From NCBI GenBank assembly GCA_003501365.1, contig DNPP01000309.1:1-6704 (forward strand): a stretch of DNA of 6,704 nucleotides, written 5' to 3'. The DNA comes from Bacillota bacterium (lineage in GTDB: Bacteria > Bacillota > UBA4882 > UBA8346). The translations under genes and the position numbers were made by a program. How positions within the stretch are numbered: position 1 is the first letter of the stretch; every line of letters begins with the position of its first letter. Shown here piece by piece: positions 1-6,704 of this stretch. The notes beneath the pieces are model-generated. The model saw only the letters and a list, made by a program, of their open reading frames with translations, made no database searches and was not told the DNA's origin.

Positions 1-18
1 GAGGAAGCGTATATTGAC

Positions 19-3000
19 ATGCCGTATGCAAAAACTCAAATGCAAGCGCAGATTAGTCTGGCAATTTCCAAAGTAAAACAGGCTATCTATACTATAGTTG
101 GTGAATTGGGGATAACCGCCTGGGTCACTTCAGAACCGGTACCGTATAGTGCCCGGATGAAGGGCGCTAAAATTACATTACGAGTCGGGGACAAATGGGG
201 TGAGCTTTGGGATTGTGCCTGGTTTCATTTTGAAGGGAAGATACCGCCGGAGGCAGCCGGGAAAAAAGTGGTATTATTAATTGATATCGGTGGGGAAGCC
301 TGCGTAGTCGATAAGATGGGCACTCCGTCACAGGGATTGACCAATATTTCCTCTGAGTTTGATCATTCATTGGGAGAGCCGGGGAAACGAGTGGTTTTTT
401 ATCGGGAAATTGCTAAAGACGGGGAAACAATTAGTCTTTGGGCTGATGGCGGCAGCAATGATCTGTTTGGGAAATACCGGGATAACGGCAGAGTCCAGGC
501 TGCCGATATCGCTATTTGTAATAATCAGGCTAAAAAATTATTCTACGATATGAAATTTTTATTGGAGTTGATGCAAAACCTGCCGGAAAGCCATGCCAGG
601 CATGATCGAATCTTATTTAATCTATATGAGGCAGCCATGTCCCTTACTCGCTATACTATGGAGGAGATGGGCGCTGCGCAGCGGGTAATAATTCCGGAAT
701 TGGCCAAAAAATCCGGGGATCCTTCTTTGTTTATTAGTGCCTTGGGGCATTCTCATATTGATTTGGCTTGGTTATGGCCGCTGCGGGAAACCGTCCGCAA
801 AGGCGTCCGCACTTTTGCTACTGCCTTGATGATGATGGAACACTACCCCGAATATATCTTTGGCGCCAGTCAAGCTCAGCTTTATCAATGGATGAAAATT
901 TATTATCCCGAGTTGTATCAGAAGGTTAAATCAAAAGTCGCTGAAGGACGATGGGAACCCCTCGGCGCATTGTGGGTAGAGGCTGATACCAATCTCCCCG
1001 GCGGAGAATCCTTGGTGCGTCAGTTATTATATGGAAAAAGTTTTTTTCAGAAGGAATTTGCTCAAACAATGAAAATTGCCTGGTTGCCCGATAGCTTTGG
1101 TTATACTGCCGCGCTACCGCAACTCTTAAAAAAGGCCGGAGTGGAGTATTTTTGCACTACCAAACTCTCCTGGAATCTTTACGATCAATTTCCGCATCAT
1201 ACCTTCATTTGGCAAGGGCTTGATGAAAGTTCCGTTTTGGTCCATATGCCTCCGGAGGGTACCTATAATAGTTCTGCGGCGCCCCGGGCTATTGTGAAAG
1301 CGGAGGGCAATTATCTTGATAAAGGGGTCTCGGATCAATGCCTGATGCTCTTTGGAATTGGCGATGGCGGAGGTGGACCCGGCGAAGAACATCTTGAAAT
1401 GTTGGAAAGGGAAAGAAAGACCGCTGATTTGCCACCGGTGCGGCAGCGAACGGCGGAAGAATTTTTTAGGCAATTATTGGCCCCCCATAGTTCGCAATAT
1501 CAGCACTGGCAAGGCGATTTATATCTGGAACGGCATCAGGGAACTTATACCTCTCAGGCCCGTAATAAACGCTATAATCGAAAAATGGAAATCGCCCTCC
1601 ATGACCTGGAATTTTTCGCCGCGCTTGCTTTGGCCTTGACGGGAGCGGTTTACCCGGCTGATGAAATTGAACTAATTTGGAAAGAAATACTGCTTTACCA
1701 GTTTCATGATATCCTGCCTGGTTCCGCCATCCATCGTGTTTATGATGAGTCATTGGCCCGCTATGAAAACTTATTGAATTTAGTTAATGAACATAAGGAG
1801 CGGATTTTGAGAACTCTAGCCGGAGAGATTGGCGTTGGCGGACCCCAAAACCGGTTATTGATCGTCAATAGCAACTCCTGGCAGCGGGAGGAATGGTTAA
1901 AATTTGGTGTTTGTTGGTATCGGGTCCAAGTACCGGCCATGGGTTTCCGGGTAATCGATTTAAATATACCCATAACGCCACCTTCGGGGATGAGCGCTAA
2001 TTCGGGCTGGCTGGAGAATGACCAATTAAGGATAGAATGGGCAAAAGATGGCGGAATTACCAGGATCTTTGATAAGTTGCATCATTACGAAGTGCTTGCC
2101 GGCGGGGAAAACGGCAACCGGTTGGCCGTTTATCAAGATGAGGGAGATGCCTGGGATATCCCGATTGGCTATCTCGACCGCCAACCCGAATATTTTCATT
2201 TAACGGATGTTTCCTATCATGTCGATGGTCCCGTGGCTTCGGTTAAACACCGTTATGATTACGGTAATTCAGTGTTGGAACAAGAAATCGTTTTATGTCA
2301 CGGTAGCCGGCGAGTGGATTTTATTACCAAAGTCAATTGGCAAGAACGCAATAAAATGCTACGGGTGGCATTTCCACTTACTATTCGTGATGGTGAAGCC
2401 TTGGCGGAAATCCAATTTGGCTGTTTACGGCGGCCAAACCACCGTAATACTACCTGGGAGATGGCCAAATATGAAATCTGTGCTCATAAATGGATTGATC
2501 TTTCGAACTCCGGGTATGGTGCGGCATTATTAAACGATTGTAAATACGGGCATCGAGTTTATGAAAACATCTTGGACCTTAATTTATTACGGAGTCCGAC
2601 ATATCCCGACCCTGAAGCGGATAGGGGTATTCATGAATTTACTTATGCGCTTTACCCCCACAGCGGTAATCATCTGGAAGGCCGAGTATTGCGACGGGGG
2701 TATGAATTAAATTATCCCTTATTTCGGTTGCAATTGCCGCCGTCACAAAATACGGGAAGCATAGCCCGGGAGTTTTCCCTGATTACAGTCCAGCCGGAGA
2801 ATATTGTCATTGAGACTGTTAAAAAAGCCGAGGGTAAGTCGGATCCGGCAGCGGCACTCATTATCCGGCTCTATGAGTCCGCCGGATGTTCCACCGGAGC
2901 AAAAATTGATATTCATTTACCATTCAGCTCTGTTGAGCTTGTTGACCTTATGGAAGAACCTTATCAACATCAACACTTTAATTTGGGCTCCGGGCGCTCT

Positions 3001-3090
3001 GGTTCCGCTTCCGGGATCGACCTTCAATTTGGGCCCTTTGAGATCCACACTCTGAAAGTAAGAATTGGCAATAGTAACAAATACCAATGA
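19..3090 (+). CDS. GH38 alpha-mannosidase, cytosolic, zinc-dependent
   Basis: Encodes 1023 residues and ends with TGA. GH38 enzymes are retaining, metal-dependent alpha-mannosidases that remove mannose from alpha-mannosides and glycan fragments. Visible signatures: GHSHIDLAWLWP at about 244-255, giving zinc ligands H246 and D248; WLPDSFGY at 355-362, with D358 as zinc ligand and nucleophile; GIGDGGGGP at 446-454, with D449 a conserved active-site acid of the bacterial long form; and QFHDILPG at 561-568, with H563 the fourth zinc ligand. Likely order is an N-terminal beta domain (1 to about 235), catalytic barrel (about 236-500), helical bundle (about 505-600) and C-terminal beta-sandwiches. 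The length is normal for bacterial long-form members. There is no signal peptide, so it should act in the cytosol on imported oligosaccharides. The ATG at 19 has a GAGGAAG sequence 11 bases upstream, but the frame stays open to base 1, so a start left of the window cannot be excluded. Exact substrate linkage (alpha-1,2/1,3/1,6) is not readable from sequence. Confidence 0.95.
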   Translation: MPYAKTQMQAQISLAISKVKQAIYTIVGELGITAWVTSEPVPYSARMKGAKITLRVGDKWGELWDCAWFHFEGKIPPEAAGKKVVLLIDIGGEACVVDKMGTPSQGLTNISSEFDHSLGEPGKRVVFYREIAKDGETISLWADGGSNDLFGKYRDNGRVQAADIAICNNQAKKLFYDMKFLLELMQNLPESHARHDRILFNLYEAAMSLTRYTMEEMGAAQRVIIPELAKKSGDPSLFISALGHSHIDLAWLWPLRETVRKGVRTFATALMMMEHYPEYIFGASQAQLYQWMKIYYPELYQKVKSKVAEGRWEPLGALWVEADTNLPGGESLVRQLLYGKSFFQKEFAQTMKIAWLPDSFGYTAALPQLLKKAGVEYFCTTKLSWNLYDQFPHHTFIWQGLDESSVLVHMPPEGTYNSSAAPRAIVKAEGNYLDKGVSDQCLMLFGIGDGGGGPGEEHLEMLERERKTADLPPVRQRTAEEFFRQLLAPHSSQYQHWQGDLYLERHQGTYTSQARNKRYNRKMEIALHDLEFFAALALALTGAVYPADEIELIWKEILLYQFHDILPGSAIHRVYDESLARYENLLNLVNEHKERILRTLAGEIGVGGPQNRLLIVNSNSWQREEWLKFGVCWYRVQVPAMGFRVIDLNIPITPPSGMSANSGWLENDQLRIEWAKDGGITRIFDKLHHYEVLAGGENGNRLAVYQDEGDAWDIPIGYLDRQPEYFHLTDVSYHVDGPVASVKHRYDYGNSVLEQEIVLCHGSRRVDFITKVNWQERNKMLRVAFPLTIRDGEALAEIQFGCLRRPNHRNTTWEMAKYEICAHKWIDLSNSGYGAALLNDCKYGHRVYENILDLNLLRSPTYPDPEADRGIHEFTYALYPHSGNHLEGRVLRRGYELNYPLFRLQLPPSQNTGSIAREFSLITVQPENIVIETVKKAEGKSDPAAALIIRLYESAGCSTGAKIDIHLPFSSVELVDLMEEPYQHQHFNLGSGRSGSASGIDLQFGPFEIHTLKVRIGNSNKYQ

Positions 3091-3092
3091 CC

Positions 3093-3130
3093 AAAAAAGG
3101 GTTTTACTTATGAAACGAGAAAAAGAATAG
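3093..3130 (+). other. Short upstream frame cut by an amber codon before the unknown gene
   Basis: AAAAAAGGG (3093-3101) looks like a ribosome binding site. Eight bases later an ATG at 3110 begins a six-codon reading frame (MKREKE) that ends in TAG at 3128-3130. It is in the same frame as the unknown gene whose ATG is at 3164, with no other stop between them. It could be a chance mini-ORF, a leader peptide coupling translation, or the remains of an older longer N-terminus. Nothing proves it is translated. Confidence 0.3.
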
Positions 3131-3163
3131 TGCTTGTATCCATTAAATGGAGCAGAATATTTG

Positions 3164-3907
3164 ATGCCTAAAATTGATGATTGCTGCGAAACCAAAGAAC
3201 CCTTTCGGATCGGTCTTAGTAAAGAGAAGTCACTCCATGCGGCAATGAAGGAATGGTATGCACTTCCGGGGGATCAATTTGAGGTTAATGTGGCAGGCTA
3301 TTTTATCGATATCGTTCGCTCCGGTCAAGATAGCGATAAACCATTACTGATCGAAATCCAAACCGGCAATTTCACCAAGATTCGTCGAAAACTTTTACGA
3401 TTGCTCCCGGAGTATCGGATAAGGCTGGTCTACCCGATCCCCCGCGAAAAATGGATCCTTCGCATCACAGCCGAAGGTGAGGTTAAAAGCCGTCGCCGGT
3501 CGCCAAAGACCGGTACAGTCAATGATTTATTCAGAGAATTGATCCGGATCCCCGATCTGATCGTTGATCCTAATTTCAGCATTGAAGTGGTTTTAACTAG
3601 CGAAGAACACATCTGGTGTGAAGACGGGCAAGGAAGTTGGCGCAGGAAGGGTGTAAGCATCAAAGACCGGAGGCTATTATCGGTTTTCGAACGAATTGCA
3701 CTTTTCACTAAAGAGGATTTCCTGGGATTTTTGCCCTCGGAGCTTCCATATCCTTTTTCCAATAAAGACTTGGCGGCTGGCCGGGGCTGTACTATTGATC
3801 AGGCGCGTAAAATAACCTACTGTTTACGAAAGATGGATATCTTAATGGAAGCCGGCAAATATCGAAATGAGTTGTTATTTAATTTTAAGTCGCCGCCCCA
3901 AATTTAA
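3164..3907 (+). CDS. Conserved protein of unknown function; REase-like core plus winged-helix-like C-terminus (inferred)
   Basis: Encodes 247 residues, ending TAA. I recall similar uncharacterised bacterial proteins but cannot assign a named function. Residues about 23-80 run helix (SLHAAMKEWY), strands (FEVNVAGYFIDIVR), strand (PLLIEIQTGNF), helix (TKIRRKLLRLL), strand (IRLVYPI). That order matches a PD-(D/E)XK nuclease core, with candidate catalytic residues D49 and E64-x-Q66 (Q in place of the usual K). A basic stretch (KSRRRSPK) follows. The C-terminal part, about 195-240 (PFSNKDLA, then TIDQARKITYCLRKMDIL and a short hairpin), resembles a winged helix. The ATG start is chosen because GGAG lies 11 bases upstream (3149-3152); an in-frame TTG at 3134 is an alternative without a good ribosome site. 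There is no signal peptide or membrane segment. It lies 73 bases after the mannosidase and 62 before the carboxypeptidase, so it may be cotranscribed with both. Nuclease activity is inference; a non-catalytic DNA-binding role is equally possible. Confidence 0.8.
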   Translation: MPKIDDCCETKEPFRIGLSKEKSLHAAMKEWYALPGDQFEVNVAGYFIDIVRSGQDSDKPLLIEIQTGNFTKIRRKLLRLLPEYRIRLVYPIPREKWILRITAEGEVKSRRRSPKTGTVNDLFRELIRIPDLIVDPNFSIEVVLTSEEHIWCEDGQGSWRRKGVSIKDRRLLSVFERIALFTKEDFLGFLPSELPYPFSNKDLAAGRGCTIDQARKITYCLRKMDILMEAGKYRNELLFNFKSPPQI

Positions 3908-3912
3908 CCGGT

Positions 3913-3930
3913 CTTGCATACCTTGCATAC
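3913..3930 (+). repeat. Perfect tandem 9-bp direct repeat (CTTGCATAC x2)
   Basis: CTTGCATAC occurs at 3913-3921 and again immediately at 3922-3930, in the 62-base gap between the unknown gene and the carboxypeptidase. Each copy contains TTGCAT, a partial -35-like hexamer. GATAGT (3935-3940) and TTTATT (3945-3950) are only weak -10 candidates, so an internal promoter is possible but poorly supported. It may also be a simple duplication. Confidence 0.55.
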
Positions 3931-3969
3931 ATAGGATAGTGGGGTTTATTTACGAAAGGAGAAACTGCA

Positions 3970-5481
3970 ATGCAAATGCACCCTAAACTTCAGGAATTGA
4001 AAACTCGTTTAGCTGAAGTCAATGATTTAAATGAAGCCAACGCTGTGTTATCTTGGGATCAAATGACTTTCATGCCACCCGGCGGAGCTGAGGCCAGGGG
4101 CCGCCAGATTGCAACACTGGAGCGGCTTTCCCATGAGAAGTTTACCGACCCGGAGATAGGCAAGCTATTGGATGAGCTTCAGCCGGTTGTGCCGGAACTT
4201 GCTCCGGATTCGCCCGATGTCGCTTTGATTCGAGTCACAACTCACGATTATCAAAAAGCAGTCAAGGTACCGCCGGTTTTTACGGCGGAGCTTTCAGAAC
4301 ATACTTCCAAAACTTACTCAGCTTGGACCAAAGCCAGGGCGGAAAAGAATTTCAAACTGGTAGCGCCGCTGCTTGAGAAAACGCTGGACTTGAGCAGACA
4401 ATTGGCAAATTTTTACCCCGGATACCAACATATTGCGGATCCTTTAATTGACGATTTGGATGAGGGGATGACCGTTGCGGTGATCCGGCCGCTGTTTCAA
4501 AAACTGCGGACCGAATTGACTCCACTGATCCAGAAGATCACCTCACAAGCAGCGCCGGATGATTCCTGCCTGCGGCGGGAGTTCCCCGAAGAAGAGCAAT
4601 TGAAATTCGGTCTAGAAGTAGCCCGAAAAATGGGGTACGATTTTAACCGCGGTCGCCAAGATAAAAGTCCGCATCCCTTTACTACCAGCTTTTCGATTGG
4701 TGATGTCCGGATTACCACCCGGGTTAAAACTAATTTTTTGGCGGAAGCTCTTTTCAGCACGATTCATGAGAGCGGCCATGCCCTTTATGAACAAGGGATC
4801 AATCCGGATTTCGACGGTTTACCGCTCGCCAGCGGTACTTCCATGTCCGTCCATGAGAGCCAGTCGCGTTTATGGGAGAATTTGGTGGGCCGCAGCCGTA
4901 CTTTTTGGCAGTATTTTTACCCGCAACTTCAGGCCATCTTCCCCAGCCAGCTTCGGGATGTCCAGAGCGAAGATTTTTACCGGGCCATTAATAAAGTGGA
5001 ACGTTCCCTGATTCGCACCGATGCCGATGAGGTTACTTATAACTTACATGTAATGATCCGTTTCGACCTGGAGCTGGAGATGCTGGAGGGCAAGTTGCCG
5101 GTTAAAGATTTGCCTGAGGCCTGGAATAACAGGTATTTTAAAGACTTGGGAGTTATTCCTACCGATGACAGTGTAGGTGTATTGCAGGATATGCATTGGT
5201 ACAGCGGTACCATTGGCGGTTATTTTCAAAGCTATACGTTAGGAAATATTTTAAGCGCCCAATTTTTTGACGCTGCTATCCGGGCATATCCGAGTATCCC
5301 GTCGGAGATTGCCGCCGGTACTTTCGATCATTTGCACAATTGGCTACGGGAGCATATCTACAAATATGGGCGGGAATATAGGGCCGCAGAGATTATTACC
5401 GGGGCTACGGGCCGCCCTTTGGAACTCGAATCTTATCTGAAATACTTGCACAGCAAATATAGTGAACTTTATCAATTATAG
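3970..5481 (+). CDS. M32 family metallocarboxypeptidase (Taq/Pfu carboxypeptidase type)
   Basis: Encodes 503 residues, the usual length for family M32, whose members are cytosolic zinc or cobalt carboxypeptidases that remove C-terminal amino acids with broad specificity. All family motifs are visible: DVRIT at 245-249 (DxRxT), HESGH at 266-270 (HExxH, with metal ligands H266 and H270 and catalytic E267), HESQS at 295-299 with third metal ligand E296, IRTDAD at 348-353 (IRxxAD), and GVLQDMHW at 403-410 (GxxQDxHW). The 30-residue gap from the first ligand histidine to the ligand glutamate fits the family. The start ATG at 3970 has AAAGGAG eight bases upstream (3955-3961); a second ATG two codons later is less well spaced. 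There is no signal peptide, so it is cytosolic. A strong terminator lies 40 bases past the TAG. It probably recycles peptides; a specific link to the adjacent mannosidase, such as glycopeptide breakdown, is only suggested by position. Confidence 0.95.
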   Translation: MQMHPKLQELKTRLAEVNDLNEANAVLSWDQMTFMPPGGAEARGRQIATLERLSHEKFTDPEIGKLLDELQPVVPELAPDSPDVALIRVTTHDYQKAVKVPPVFTAELSEHTSKTYSAWTKARAEKNFKLVAPLLEKTLDLSRQLANFYPGYQHIADPLIDDLDEGMTVAVIRPLFQKLRTELTPLIQKITSQAAPDDSCLRREFPEEEQLKFGLEVARKMGYDFNRGRQDKSPHPFTTSFSIGDVRITTRVKTNFLAEALFSTIHESGHALYEQGINPDFDGLPLASGTSMSVHESQSRLWENLVGRSRTFWQYFYPQLQAIFPSQLRDVQSEDFYRAINKVERSLIRTDADEVTYNLHVMIRFDLELEMLEGKLPVKDLPEAWNNRYFKDLGVIPTDDSVGVLQDMHWYSGTIGGYFQSYTLGNILSAQFFDAAIRAYPSIPSEIAAGTFDHLHNWLREHIYKYGREYRAAEIITGATGRPLELESYLKYLHSKYSELYQL

Positions 5482-5521
5482 TGGATCGTACGAAGTGGGA
5501 TAATGTTGTTTGTCCCTGTCC

Positions 5522-5546
5522 AAACCGCCGGAAAGGCGGTTTTTTT
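5522..5546 (+). terminator. Rho-independent terminator after the carboxypeptidase gene
   Basis: AAACCGCC (5522-5529) pairs perfectly with GGCGGTTT (5535-5542) around a GGAAA loop, and a run of seven T spans 5540-5546. It lies 40 bases after the carboxypeptidase stop and should end transcription of the upstream group. The run of A before the stem means it could also work weakly on the opposite strand, but no minus-strand gene faces it. Confidence 0.92.
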
Positions 5547-5798
5547 GTGTGTCAATCGGGGTTTATTCGAAAGTATTTTGGCGAGGATTGAGTTAAAGAT
5601 TGGTATTCTGAAAAGATTTTTCCTTTAAAAGAGGATTTTGGAAAATTTTTTTGTTTAATACTTATCATGAAACCGAAAAAGGATTACCGGCAGCCAAAAA
5701 AATGAAGGGGGGATAGGCTCAAAAAGTACACGATAGTTGTATATTTCACTTCTACTGTTTTATTCAAGCTTGAAATCTGAAAAACCACAATATTAAAA
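5547..5798. other. AT-rich intergenic region upstream of the solute-binding protein gene
   Basis: About 250 bases with no convincing gene on either strand. It is clearly AT-richer than the flanking genes and should hold the promoter and control sites of the solute-binding protein operon. Seen here: GAAAAGATTTTTC, a short imperfect palindrome (5610-5622); T-rich and A-rich tracts around 5636-5656; a six-G run inside AAGGGGGGAT (5705-5714) that looks like a ribosome site but has no start codon at suitable distance; and promoter-like hexamers of modest quality, including TTGTAT (5737-5742) with TTTATT (5759-5764). No catabolite-repression (cre) site, LacI-type operator or riboswitch is recognisable. 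Confidence 0.6.
5638..5668 (+). promoter_or_regulatory. Weak sigma-70-type promoter candidate for the solute-binding protein operon
   Basis: TTGGAA (5638-5643) as -35 and TATCAT (5663-5668, five of six consensus bases) as -10, separated by 19 bases, which is longer than the ideal 17. The spacer is A/T-rich. Transcription would start near 5675 and leave a leader of about 135 bases. This is the best of several weak candidates in the gap and is not distinctive. Confidence 0.2.
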
Positions 5799-5810
5799 GG
5801 AGGATATCCC

Positions 5811-6704
5811 ATGAAATCGTTTGGAGCAAAACGCCGTTTTTTATGGGCGGTTGTGATGACGTTGGCAATAATGATGATTATTGGTATTATTACGGTATTG
5901 GCTGCATTCCCCAATTATCCGGCATATAAAGGCAAACCAGTTACCATAACCATGTGGGCCTGGACCAGTAATGAAAATTATTCGATTGACGAATTTCAAA
6001 AAGTATATCCTACGATAAAGGTTAAATGGGATAATCTGGATGTTCATTATCAAAAAGTGATTACGGCCACCACTGCCGGCAAAGGGTTACCCGATGTTAT
6101 TATGAGCGAATATACCTTTGCACCGCAGTTTATGGATTTGGGTTCGTTTCAACCGATTAACAAATGGGTTCCTGAATCTCTGTACAAATCTTTCTTTCCA
6201 GAGGCCTCTTTGAAGTGGACTTCCTTGGATGGTAAGATCTACGGCACTCCTCAAGACAGTGGAGCAATCACCATGGTCTACCGGAAGGATATTTTTGATA
6301 AATACGGGTTAAAGGTACCGACAACCTGGGATGAGTTTGCCGAGCAAGCTGTAAAACTTCACAATGCCAATCCCAATATCGCATTTACGACGATTCCGAT
6401 GAACTGGGTATTGTGGCCGATGGGAATGGTTTGGCAGGCCGGTGGTCGGATGTTTGATTACTCCAATAAACAATGGTATCTCGATATTACCAACCCGACT
6501 TCAGCAAAAGTATTCAACTATTGGAGCGATCTTTTAGAGAAAAAAGCTGTCAAACTTGATATGTGGTGGTCGGCTGATTGGTATAAGGGGTTAAATGATG
6601 GAGAAACGGCGACTGTTCTTTGCGGAGCATGGTATCCTGAGTGGCTGCAGTTAAACAGTCCAAAGACCAAGGGTTTGTGGCGGGTCGCGCTGCCGCCTCA
6701 ATGG
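5811..6704 (+). CDS. Sugar ABC transporter family 1 substrate-binding protein (3' end outside window)
   Basis: An open frame of 298 codons runs off the right edge; typical full length is around 400-450, so roughly the last third is missing. The start ATG has AAAAGGAGG ending seven bases upstream. The N-terminus is KRR followed by a hydrophobic stretch (about 10-32) ending VLAA, so the protein is exported. No lipobox cysteine is present; the only cysteine comes late (VLCGAW). The mature part has family 1 extracellular solute-binding features: an early beta strand (VTITMWAW), FQKVYPTIKVKW, GKGLPDVI at 90-97, DGKIYGTPQDSG ending near 151, YRKDIFDKYGLKVPTTWDEF ending at 176, and a later tryptophan-rich part (MWWSADWYKG, GAWYPEW) suited to stacking on sugar rings. 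Family members capture oligosaccharides for ABC import; permease genes probably follow. The nearby alpha-mannosidase suggests mannosides as ligand, but that is inference. Confidence 0.92.
   Translation, partial: MKSFGAKRRFLWAVVMTLAIMMIIGIITVLAAFPNYPAYKGKPVTITMWAWTSNENYSIDEFQKVYPTIKVKWDNLDVHYQKVITATTAGKGLPDVIMSEYTFAPQFMDLGSFQPINKWVPESLYKSFFPEASLKWTSLDGKIYGTPQDSGAITMVYRKDIFDKYGLKVPTTWDEFAEQAVKLHNANPNIAFTTIPMNWVLWPMGMVWQAGGRMFDYSNKQWYLDITNPTSAKVFNYWSDLLEKKAVKLDMWWSADWYKGLNDGETATVLCGAWYPEWLQLNSPKTKGLWRVALPPQW

Noticed and set aside
1126..1753. Antisense and alternate-frame open frames within the mannosidase gene
   Set aside because: They lie wholly inside a gene with intact family motifs in the main frame and show no recognisable domain.
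3134..3163. TTG at 3134 as the start of the unknown gene
   Set aside because: It has no good ribosome binding site, and the recognisable domain starts well after the ATG at 3164, which has GGAG at fair spacing.
5618..5652. A second intrinsic terminator from TTTTCC/GGAAAA plus a T-run
   Set aside because: The stem is six mostly A-T pairs with a 16-base loop, too weak to call beside the strong terminator at 5522-5546.
5669..5682. TGAAACCGAAAAAG as a catabolite-repression (cre) site
   Set aside because: Only the left half resembles the consensus; the right half lacks the required T and CA, and there is no dyad symmetry.
5667..5705. A 12-codon reading frame (MKPKKDYRQPKK) in the intergenic gap
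   Set aside because: It has no ribosome binding site, an AT/lysine-biased composition expected from A-rich DNA, and overlaps the promoter candidate.
5684..6053. Two overlapping minus-strand open frames across the solute-binding protein start
   Set aside because: They are antisense to a clear coding region, low-complexity (isoleucine/asparagine-rich), and lack ribosome sites.
1..6704. CRISPR arrays, insertion sequences, tRNA or rRNA genes
   Set aside because: No spaced direct repeats, no transposase or terminal inverted repeats, and no tRNA- or rRNA-like segments were seen on either strand.

Overview
The window reads as a carbohydrate- and peptide-catabolism segment of a bacterial chromosome. 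All genes lie on the + strand. Base composition is moderate, by eye in the mid-40s percent GC, with a clearly AT-richer intergenic gap. Ribosome binding sites are strong and purine-rich (AAAGGAG, AAAAGGAGG), and there is a classic GC hairpin plus T-run terminator. These traits, together with the protein families, suggest Bacillota (Firmicutes) or a close relative. The truncated solute-binding protein has a signal-anchor or signal-peptide N-terminus without a lipobox cysteine. That is unusual for a monoderm Firmicute and leaves open a diderm lineage, but this is inference only.

Layout: (1) 19-3090, a cytosolic zinc-dependent GH38 alpha-mannosidase with all expected catalytic and metal-binding residues. 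(2) 3164-3907, a 247-residue protein of unknown function. Its N-terminal half looks like a restriction-endonuclease-like (PD-(D/E)XK) core with an E-x-Q active-site variant, and its C-terminal part looks like a winged helix. (3) 3970-5481, a complete M32 (Taq/Pfu-type) metallocarboxypeptidase with every family motif intact. (4) 5522-5546, a strong intrinsic terminator closing this group. (5) 5547-5810, an AT-rich non-coding gap with weak promoter candidates. (6) From 5811 to the window edge, a sugar ABC-transporter family 1 solute-binding protein, cut off at its C-terminus.

How they may work together: the first three genes are codirectional with gaps of 62-73 bases and no visible terminator between them, so they could be one transcript ending at 5546. 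The solute-binding protein starts a new transcription unit, probably the first gene of an ABC importer operon continuing to the right. An importer for mannosides or glycan fragments next to a cytosolic alpha-mannosidase makes a reasonable oligosaccharide-use locus, with the carboxypeptidase as a possible peptide-trimming partner. The sequence alone does not prove this link.

The least ordinary object is the unknown gene at 3164-3907. It has nuclease-like architecture inside a sugar locus, and a short frame with its own ribosome-binding-like sequence runs into it but is cut by an amber codon.
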